Below, in pieces: positions 42,043 to 50,473 of a DNA stretch of 64,000 nucleotides (position 1 is its first letter; every line of letters starts with the position of its first letter). The notes under the pieces are model-generated. The model was not told the DNA's origin and made no database searches. It saw only the letters and a list, made by a program, of their open reading frames with translations. The position numbers and the translations under genes were made by a program. The DNA is taken from positions 95,756,723-95,820,722 of the forward strand of contig NC_035433.2 in assembly GCF_002127325.2 (NCBI RefSeq), given 5' to 3'. The DNA comes from Helianthus annuus (Eukaryota; Streptophyta; Magnoliopsida; Asterales; Asteraceae).

Positions 42043-42077
42043 GGCCCCATATCAAAAGACTTAGGCCTGTTCCTTAA
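41936..42077 (+). repeat. 71-bp tandem repeat upstream of the TNL
   Basis: Two units (41936-42006, 42007-42077) of TGATGTGTGGAATGAGGATA...GGCCCCATATCAAAAGACTTAG...GTTCCTTA. It is also present at 14510-14608, where the duplication junction cuts the second unit. It is the likely promoter-proximal region of the TNL; no clear TATA box could be assigned. Confidence 0.8.
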
Positions 42078-42134
42078 AAACCATTACTAAATGCAAATCC
42101 CTGCTCATTCAATAGTAGCTTCCAATAATTCAAA

Positions 42135-45100
42135 ATGGTTGTGCTTACTGAACTTTTTTCAGGATCCCCATCTTCTTCATCAACTCATGATCATAATCAT
42201 AATCATAATCAGGATTATAGATATGATGTATTTTTAAGTTTTAGAGGTGCTGACACGCGTAATAGGTTCACTGATCACCTCTACAATGCCCTTGTGGATG
42301 CTGATATCAACACGTTTCTGGATGATGAAGAGATCGAAACTGGAGAACCACTGAAACGGGAATTGGAGAGTGCGATTAAATCATCTAGGGCTTCTATAAT
42401 CGTGTTGTCCAAGAATTATGCTTTTTCCACTTGGTGCCTTGATGAACTGGTATCAATCCTTGAGCAAAAGCGGAACTTTAACCAAGTTGTTATCCCTGTT
42501 TTCTATGATGTCGAACCAACCAATGTCAGGAAGCAACAAAGCAGCTTCGGGGAAGCAATGGCGAAGCATAGACAAAGGATGGAGGCTGAAACAAATGCTG
42601 AGAAAAGATGTCAATGGGGTCAAAAGATGGAGTTATGGAAAAGAGCACTCACACAAGTTGCTGATCTAAAAGGGAAAGATGCAAAGGACAGGTAATCACT
42701 TATCTGCATTTCCAGTGGTATAACAAGGCTTATGTAGCATAATATGTTATTTTTATAATCTTTTAAAAATTCATTACGGAGCTAGTCATATTTTGCAAAT
42801 GAAGCATCAATTAGAATTTATACATCAAATAGACATAAGCCTAATGAACTATACAATCAACTAACATTTATGGAATTTGAAAAGAGTCAAAACAGTCCTC
42901 TAATTTTTTTAGAACCTCATGAATTGAGATCTCTTGGTACTGTGGGTTGGGAGAGTTCAGAAATTGACGCCTGTTGGTGTTCCAATCTTCCTTGGCCTTT
43001 CCAATCCACATATCTTTTTGGCTAGGGATGAAGAATGCCGCTGTTCCATATATTAAATATTACAAAAACTAGCATAGTTATGTATATGGTTTGGATCTAT
43101 GACTTTTCACATATTTAGATTAGGTTGTTTAGTATATTTCATATCTGTTCATGTAATCAATTATCAGGAAAGAGTCCGAGTTGATTGAAGAAATCGTAAC
43201 CGACATCCACCGTAGATTAGGTGTACCGTTAAGTAACACCCTGCCACACCTAATTGGGATGGACCATTACATTAAGTTCATTAGTTCATGGTTGACCGAT
43301 GGAACTTCTCATACTACCAACATTCTCACAATTGTAGGCATGGGAGGGATTGGTAAGACATCTTTGGCCAAATATGTTTTCCATTTACACTCTATGCATT
43401 TCCAAACAAGCAGCTTTATTGAAGGTATCAACATAAGATGTAATGAACAGTTTAATGGATTACCTGATTTACAAAGGCAACTATATAGAGACATTTCAAA
43501 AAAAAATTTGTTACAAGTTAATGATGTCTCTATGTACACCTTTAAGATTAAGGATGTGCTAGCCCGTAAAATGGTGTTCATAGTGCTTGATGATATAGAT
43601 AGTCTCGAGCAGTTGGATGCTTTACTTGGAAACAAAGGTTTACATCCAGAAAGCAAAGTCCTAATTACAACCAAGGATGCATCTTTAACAGAAAGGTGTG
43701 CATTATTTGACTTACGAGTTCAACCGAAACATACCAAGGTCATACTTAATGGCCTACGTGAGTCTGAATCACTAGAGCTTTTATGCATTCATGCATTCAA
43801 AAGCCAAAAGCCCAAAGAAGGCTACAAAGAGGTTTCAGAAAAGCTAGTGAAGTATTGTGAAGGACATCCATTGGCTCTTGAAGTTTTGGGCAAGTCTCTT
43901 CGTAAACGTGACAATGTAGATGAATGGCAGTATTACATAGAAGGGCTTAAAAAAGAACCTCATTCCCGTATAAAAAAGGCATTGCAGATGAGCATTGACT
44001 CTTTGCCATTTGAAAATGATAAGGAGCTGCTTAAGCATATTGCTTGTTTTTTTGTGGGAGCAGATAGAGATTTGGCTGAAACCATATTAAATGCATGTGA
44101 TATGAACGCAAGATCCGGGATTACAAACCTCATTGACAAATGCCTTCTTAGTATCAAACCAAATAATATGTTGATGATGCATCAATTAGTTCAAGAGATG
44201 GGAAGAGATTTAGTACGTGAAGAATCACCTCACAAGCCATGGAAGCGAAGTCGATTATGGCGTGATGAGGAGTCATATAAAGTGTTGAAACAAAAAAAAG
44301 GTAAGAGACCATGCCGTTTTAGTAGTTATGCAGGTTCTAATATATTTTTTTCTACACACATGTATGCAACCTTTCTATTTTTGTTTGTGTTATCTTTCAT
44401 CTTAGGGTAAGGGAAATATTTTAGGTCTGAGCCTTGACATGAGAAGGCTTAACAAAAAGAAGTTACATGAGCTGAAAACAGACTCATTGAGAAAGATGGA
44501 TAATCTAATGCTACTACAACTCAATTATGTGAAATTAAATGGGAGCTTCCAAAAATTTCCAGAAGATTTAAGATGGCTTTGTATGCATGGGTTCCCTTTA
44601 AAGTTTATACCTTCAAACTTGCCGATGGAGAATCTGGTTGTTCTCAACTTGTCATATAGCAATATTGAATCATTTGGCATGCATCAGAGTAACCCACAAC
44701 AACTTGAAAGTAACAAAAAGGTAACACACTAGATATTTGTGTATGGTCAATAATCAACTTAAATAAATTTATATTGTGTTGAGTGTACTTTTGAAGGTTT
44801 ACAAAAATTGGATAATTCAAAGTCACACTCAGGTTTAGGCATACGACCAAACACACACAATTGTTTAGTATTCTTTTAGACCTTTAAAACCTAAAAGTCC
44901 ATTGTATAAAGTGCAAACAAAGTTGATTAGAGGGAATAAACCATTGATTTTGGTGGTTAATTTGGTTGGTGGTGGGAACACTGTTGGCAACTGACTACAA
45001 TGCATATTCTTTAGGTTTCAAAGTGTCGACTCGGACTCCACAAGGGGGCTGCGGCCTCCTTGGCCCTCGGCATTTTTCATGTCCATATCAAATTAGCTAT

Positions 45101-47025
45101 CTCCTAAGTCGTATTAAATATTAGGTTGAAATTTTAGTCTTGTGTAGATCTCAATCACATAAGATGATTGTAACACTAGTTAAATCATCAACATACGGAT
45201 ACTTTTATTATTCTTTCACATTAGTAAATGCAATTTCTTACCTTTTTAATTTATCTCCATTTCAGGATTTGGTGGAATCATGCTCAAACGACACACCATT
45301 GCTTGGATCGTTGAAGATTCTTGACCTAAGTTTCTGTAAACAACTTCTTGGTTTGGGTGGTTTTTTCGATCTCCCTGCACTTGAGAAGTTAATAGTTAGA
45401 AACTGTACCAGTTTGATTGAGGTGTGTGAATCAGTTGAGGAATGTATTGAACTTGTCTACATTGATCTTAGTTACTGCTACAATCTTAAAAAGCTTCCCA
45501 TATCCCTAGGCAAGTTAAAGAAGGTTAAAACACTATTGTTAGATGGTTGTAATTCCAACGAATCTCGAATCAAGATGTGGGATATGAAATCATCAGATAT
45601 TAGCATAATCTCAGAAACCCCTTTGTCAGTTATGGAGTCCATACCAAGTGATTTGAAGTTCTTTGCAACTTCTTTGCCGAGTTCCTTAATAATCTTGTCA
45701 CTTGCCGGTACTAATCTGTCTGACGAATCCTTTCCCATGGACTTCAGTTGCCTATCCATGCTAAAGGAATTACGTCTAGATAATAATCCAATTGTTTCAA
45801 TGCTCCATATTGTGAGAAGCCTTCCTAGGCTCGAGAAACTTAGTATGGAAAACTGTGAACGGCTGATATCAATTGCGCATCCTCCATGTACACTAAAAGT
45901 ATTATCAATCAAATCATATAGCAGTTCCTTAACAGATTATAAGAATTCATTAAGGAAAATTATATTTGACCCAGAAATGTCCCCACTCAACTTATTAGGA
46001 GCTTCAAAATTATTATCACCGACGTCATTTGAAATTGATGGCATGATCAAAATCCAACCTATGGCAGGTGTTGAGAAAAATCTATTACATAGATTGGGCT
46101 GGAAAAATTTAGAGTTCACTAGAGAAAGGCGTTTGGGGACATACACCACTAGAGGATCAGAAGGATCTCAAACCCAGGTTTCTTTTAATTTATTTTCTCG
46201 AGTAAATGTGTTATTTATTCTGATTAATCTTATATTTCGCAGATGTATTATGAATTTGGAATATTCAGCACATTTTTTGAGGGGAAAGAAATGCCGAATT
46301 GGATTAGGCGTAGAAGCAAGGGCCCATCAATATCCTTTACCATCCCATCGTCTCCTAAGAAGGTCCATGGTTTGAATTTTTGTTCTGTGCTGACGCTTCT
46401 ATCTTTGTATAGAACTCGGTTTTTTGTGTTGCCAAAGATCAAAATCAGTAATATTACAAAAAACCGCACCTGGATTTATGATCATTATATTGAAAGAGTC
46501 AAGTTAGATGGAAAGTGTTTAACTTTGTTAAGCCATTGGATGTTTGGGCCGGATGAGATGAAAGGTGGTGACCAGATTGCTATTACTGTAATAAGTCAAT
46601 CTGATTATCAACTTATAAAGAGTTGTGGGGTGAGGCTTGTGTATGATGATGAAACCATTGAGGAAGAAGATGTCTTGGGTTATTACAAGTCATGGAATCA
46701 CATCATTGGTGGAGATCTCTCTAGTTTTCAATTAACCACAGGAGAATACATCCTAGATAACTTGCAATACATGCAGGATACCAATAAATCATATTCGTGC
46801 TATCCTCCTTTTACAAATGATGATCCCAGTTACAAAGGTACATGTTTTTATTAATAAAATATAGTGAAGTGTTACATTTTGTAATAACATAGCTAAGAGA
46901 GACACAATTGTGAGATTTTGTAATAACATAGTAACTTAATATATACAACTCTTTTTTTTTTCTTTTTTGTTTTCACAGAAGACAGAGTCTGGTTTAAAGC
47001 TTTCTCCCAAAAGAGGTTTGAATAA
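42135..47025 (+). CDS. TIR-NBS-LRR immune receptor (TNL), six predicted exons
   Basis: Intracellular immune receptor. Predicted exons: 42135-42691, 43168-44300, 44425-44720, 45266-46177, 46243-46837, 46979-47025, summing to 3,540 nt (1,179 aa plus stop). TIR is residues about 30-185 (YDVFLSFRGADTRNRFTDHL, catalytic-type Glu in STWCLDELV). NBS: P-loop GMGGIGKTS near 242, kinase-2 VFIVLDDID, RNBS-B KVLITTKD, GLPL-type GHPLALEVLG, RNBS-D LLKHIACFFVG, and MHQ in place of MHD near 521. Exons 3-4 carry LRRs (SLKILDLSFCKQL, ELVYIDLSYCYNLKKLP). Exon 5 resembles the post-LRR C-JID domain (FEGKEMPNWI). The obvious acceptor for exon 3 (44405) gives GGG-TAA; the acceptor at 44424 keeps the frame. So the gene may be intact through that site, or broken by one extra A in the 44292-44299 run. 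Intron 4 has the weak donor GTTTCT. Confidence 0.85.
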
Positions 47026-47199
47026 AAGTGGCTGCAACAAAATTTCAATCACTTACATGATCACAAGTGGATACGCCTCGTTTGAAATATTTCAATAATG
47101 CCATCAAAGTTTTTGAGAATTTGTTATTGAACGTTGCTTTTATAATAAGGACTGTTTTCTAGACAACCCAAATGATTGTTCAAGACCGGAAGTAATTAC
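47026..47199 (+). other. TNL 3' flank interrupted by an LTR element
   Basis: 175 bp of AT-rich sequence between the TNL stop and the left target duplication ATTAC (47195-47199). It is probably the 3' UTR; the original downstream sequence resumes at 49983. Confidence 0.5.
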
Positions 47200-47780
47200 T
47201 GAAGAACGATGTTAATCAAGTCCATCCGAGTACAAGAAACGGCTTTCGGGCCGGTAACGTTTATTTATTGTTTTAGTTTATTATGGGTCAAAACAATAGT
47301 GTTTATGTTTTTATGTGTTTGGGCCGTAGGCCAAGTGTAATGGGTCGAACAAAACATTAAGTCCAGTAGGTTATGTATCGATTAGAACATGCGGGTATGG
47401 GCCGATGTTTTTGAACCGGCACGTCCACATTCACTAACTGCCGAAGCGGTTATCAAGGGATCGACATATCCCTTAGTTTGAAACGTCGCGACTGTGGAAG
47501 ACGTGCCTGTTCACACATATAAAAACCGGCTGCAAATCCCCATTGTTCAATGGTTCAATTAGTTATTCAAGTTTGTGTAATTACAAGTTATTGTTATTCA
47601 AGTTCAAGTTCGTTACAAGTTTGTATTCGGTTAGTTTTCATTATCATTCACAAGTTAGTTTTGTTCGATTCATGATGATGCACTGTGATTATTGTGGGTT
47701 GTTTGAAAACGATTGTGTGTGCGGTCACAACACCGTCCGTTCCGAATGGTCCTGGGTTTCCGATGACGATGATACCAACA
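47200..47780 (+). repeat. 5' LTR of the ARID-carrying element
   Basis: Contains TATAAAA at 47518-47524. An ATG at 47672 opens a frame that runs out of the LTR through the primer site. Its counterpart is 49397-49977. Confidence 0.92.
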
Positions 47781-48169
47781 TTGGTATCAGAGCCAAAGGT
47801 TTAACAGGAAGCGGAAGGAGTTGTGATCAAGATGGGAACCGGGTTTGTGGAAACAAAGGAAAATCGGTGGAAACCGATTATGGTGAGGATGATATTGTTC
47901 GTAGTGGAAAGTGCGGCCGGGTGGCGGAAGAGGATGAGTACGCGCAGGGGAAGCCAACCATGCGAACCGGGAAATCACCAACGAAGAAGTTTCCATAGAA
48001 AGTGTTTCAAAAGGGTTTCGTGAAGAAGTCCGGTAAAAAATCAAATGCACCAGTGGGTAGGCCGAGGAAACCGGGGGTTCGGTGTTTCAAATGCAAGGAA
48101 TTTGGCCATATCGCATCAATTTGCCCAAGTAAGTACATCAAGGAATTTGGCCATATCGTTACCAATTGA
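47672..48169 (+). pseudogene. Gag-like frame starting in the LTR, with CCHC knuckle
   Basis: ATG at 47672 inside the LTR encodes a Cys-rich start (HCDYCGLFENDCVCGH) and an acidic patch (SDDDDTN), then reads the primer site itself as IGIRA. It continues as a Gly/Lys/Glu-rich segment to a TAG at 47996-47998. The same frame then stays open through a basic stretch (KKSGKKSNAPVGRPRK) to a zinc knuckle CFKCKEFGHIASIC (48083-48124), stopping at TGA 48167-48169. One nonsense codon thus separates the Cys-rich half from the knuckle. It overlaps the next frame. A 19-bp duplication (AAGGAATTTGGCCATATCG) follows the knuckle and may have caused the frame change. Confidence 0.6.
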
Positions 48170-49223
48170 AAGTGATTATATTGTAAAAGATACTTGCGGG
48201 GGCAAATGGGATTCAATATGGATTGTTGATCCCACGTTCAAAACACATATGACGGGAAACCGGAATATGTTTAAATGTTTCAAGAGACACTTCGGGGTTG
48301 TGACAAACGAAAGTAGGAAAGACTTTTCGTTTGTGCATGGAATAGGAGAAGTGAGAGTGCCGGTGGACGGCAAAGACAAGACGATCTCGTGCGTAAGTTA
48401 TGCACCAAGTCTAGACAAGAATGTTCTAAGTCTAGAACAACTCTTGTTTCAAGGGATAGAAACGGTCACCATGGGAGAAACGTGTGTTTTAAAGAAAATG
48501 TTTGGTTGTCGGTCGAAAGGGTTCGACATCTACGAAGACAAGTCGGAAGTCGACTTGGAACAAGATTATCTAAATGCGTTCTACGATAATCTTGGCGTTG
48601 ATAATGGCTACAAGAAGGAAAAGAAAGAATTCCAAGAGTGTTTGGGTGATTATTATGAAAGGGAATTCGAGAAAGCGAAAAACAAGAAGAAAGTGTACGG
48701 TGAACACTCAAAGGCTAGAAAGAAAGAAGTTGTGTATTCCAAGAAAGCGAAAAAGGCACTATTGATTTACATTGAAGGCGAGAAAGATAACCCGCGTCAA
48801 TCAAGAGAAACGCTTCGGGAACGGGCGTTAATTCTCTCTCAACTCGAGGAGGACGTCATTGAAAGAAACATGATTATGGAAAGTTGTGTGGAACCGGGAG
48901 ATCTTATTACATTGCAGGAGGAAATAAAGAAACACCAAAAATTCTTCGATGCACCGTTCGAAGAAGTCTTGGTTTGGTTCATTACGGATTTTCTCGGGAT
49001 TGTATGTGAGAAAGCAATGCCGCCAGAATTAATCGATGGCCGAGACCTTAGTCTCATATTGTTGCACCGCATCGTGAAGCACAACGGTGGGTTCAAAGAA
49101 GTGATGGAGAAAAATATGTGGGACGTGATTGCGGCCAAGTACGGTTACGAACCGGATGATGCTTACGAGGTAAAAGTCGCCTACATCTATTACTTCGAAT
49201 TAGTCGAGTGGTATTTCGACTAA
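48045..49223 (+). CDS. Degenerate retropepsin-like plus ARID-like protein (392 aa)
   Basis: First Met at 48045; the recognisable protein starts near residue 45 (IESDYIVKDTCGGKW). Residues 63-150 resemble a copia protease and its following segment (WIVDPTFKTHMTGNRNMF, NVLSLEQLL), but the catalytic DSG is DPT, so proteolysis is unlikely. A Lys/Glu-rich linker follows (EKAKNKKKVYGEHSKARKKE). Residues about 283-391 match the ARID/BRIGHT DNA-binding pattern: FDAPFEEVLVWF, PPELIDGRDLSLILLHRIVK, HNGGFKEVMEKNMWDVIAAK, then YIYYFELVEWYF. ARID domains bind AT-rich DNA in chromatin proteins. A role in nuclear import or targeting of the element is possible but is inference. The frame is intact to TAA. 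Confidence 0.8.
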   Translation: MHQWVGRGNRGFGVSNARNLAISHQFAQVSTSRNLAISLPIESDYIVKDTCGGKWDSIWIVDPTFKTHMTGNRNMFKCFKRHFGVVTNESRKDFSFVHGIGEVRVPVDGKDKTISCVSYAPSLDKNVLSLEQLLFQGIETVTMGETCVLKKMFGCRSKGFDIYEDKSEVDLEQDYLNAFYDNLGVDNGYKKEKKEFQECLGDYYEREFEKAKNKKKVYGEHSKARKKEVVYSKKAKKALLIYIEGEKDNPRQSRETLRERALILSQLEEDVIERNMIMESCVEPGDLITLQEEIKKHQKFFDAPFEEVLVWFITDFLGIVCEKAMPPELIDGRDLSLILLHRIVKHNGGFKEVMEKNMWDVIAAKYGYEPDDAYEVKVAYIYYFELVEWYFD

Positions 49224-49396
49224 ATGAAGAAGGAGCATGAAAGAAAGGAAGATGGCATAGCTAGAAATTCAAGTAACAATTGCGGTTGGCTCGACGAATC
49301 AAGCGATGACGACGTGGTGGTCAAGATCGAGGTCACCAACAATCGCAAGGAGTGATCGCGGCCGGAGACTCGGATGTTCTTGCTTAGGGCGGTGAA
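49224..49396 (+). other. 3' internal end of the ARID element
   Basis: 173 bp between the ARID stop codon and the right LTR, with GGCTCGACGAATCAAGCGATG and a poor polypurine tract (CTTAGGGCGGTGAA). No further gene. Confidence 0.5.
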
Positions 49397-49977
49397 TGAA
49401 GAACGATGTTAATCAAGTCCATCCGAGTACAAGAAACGGCTTTCGGGCCGGTAACGTTTATTTATTGTTTTAGTTTATTATGGGTCAAAACAATAGTGTT
49501 TATGTTTTTATGTGTTTGGGCCGTAGGCCAAGTGTAATGGGTCGAACAAAACATTAAGTCCAGTAGGTTATGTATCGATTAGAACATGCGGGTATGGGCC
49601 GATGTTTTTGAACCGGCACGTCCACATTCACTAACTGCCGAAGCGGTTATCAAGGGATCGACATATCCCTTAGTTTGAGACGTCGCGACTGTGGAAGACG
49701 TGCCTGTTCACACGTATAAAAATCGGCTGCAAATCCCCATTGTTCAATGGTTCAATTAGTTATTCAAGTTTGTGTAATTACAAGTTATTGTTATTCAAGT
49801 TCAAGTTCGTTACAAGTTTGTATTCGGTTAGTTTTCATTATCATTCACAAGTTAGTTTTGTTCGATTCATGATGATGCACTGTGATTATTGTGGGTTGTT
49901 TGAAAACGATTGTGTGTGCGGTCACAACACCGTCCGTTCTGAATGGTCCTGGGTTTCCGATGATGATGATACCAACA
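49397..49977 (+). repeat. 3' LTR of the ARID-carrying element
   Basis: Same length as the 5' LTR, with about five differences by eye (for example CACATATAAAAACC versus CACGTATAAAAATC). It ends ACCAACA, then target duplication ATTAC. Confidence 0.92.
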
Positions 49978-50192
49978 ATTACAGCTGTCTTTATTTTCAC
50001 ACCATGAAATTAGACACAGGCTATTATCATTTAGGGCATACCATGCACATCTGTAGAAAAAATAAATGTACTCCATGCTTAAACATTTCCAAGCCACCTC
50101 ATGAATAAATCTAACAAATGGAATATCCTACTATGAACCAATAGTGTTTGTTTTGCCAACATACAGCTCACGCGTTTGTTTGTTGTCTAGTG

Positions 50193-50250
50193 TAGGGTTT
50201 TCACGAGGTCACCCATCCTAAAACTTCTCCGAGCCAAACATGCTTAATAG
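50193..50250 (-). pseudogene. 5S rRNA-like fragment
   Basis: The minus strand reads TTAAGCATGTTTGG...AGGATGGGTGACCTC, matching the 3' half of plant 5S rRNA with GGATGGGTGACC (internal promoter box C) intact and scattered changes elsewhere. The 5' half is missing. It could be a 5S pseudogene, a 5S-derived SINE, or the 5S part of a Cassandra-type terminal-repeat element; no flanking LTR ends are clear. The rest of 49983-50349 is unclassified. Confidence 0.55.
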
Positions 50251-50349
50251 TGAATCTTTTTTTGTAAATGACGATGTGTGACTAGCCTAAGATGTCACGC
50301 CATCCCGAGTAATTTCTCTTAATATATAGATAGATCTCTTAATGTGTTT

Positions 50350-50473
50350 TGTTAGTTAATAATGTATTGATTGAATGACTTAATAAGATATGTGGTACAA
50401 ATTATATAGACAAAGAACTTACACTTAGGTACCCTAAAGTATACGAACATAAAAAAATATATATTATCTAACA
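50350..50473 (-). repeat. Short 3' LTR of a decayed copia element
   Basis: Minus-strand TGTTAGATAA (50473) to TTAACTAACA (50350) with a perfect six-base terminal inverted repeat. It is directly preceded in element order by the polypurine tract GAGGGGGA (50474-50481). 124 bp. The partner LTR is missing because the 5' end is truncated. Confidence 0.65.

Larger units (their letters stand above)
47200..49977 (+). mobile_element. Compact LTR retroelement carrying an ARID-like domain (2.78 kb)
   Basis: Two 581-bp LTRs (47200-47780, 49397-49977; TGAAGAACGATG...ACCAACA) differ at about five sites. They are flanked by ATTAC (47195-47199, 49978-49982). TTGGTATCAGAGCC (iMet primer type) starts directly after the left LTR. 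The 1.6-kb interior encodes a Gag-like frame with a zinc knuckle and a second frame joining a protease-like stretch to an ARID-like domain; there is no RT, RNase H or integrase. It must have been mobilised in trans. The captured DNA-binding domain is the notable feature. Confidence 0.9.

Noticed and set aside
44881..45265. Additional LRR exon in the TNL intron before 45266
   Set aside because: No LRR pattern, and stops in all plus frames near 44733-45130; splicing 44720 to 45266 keeps phase without it.
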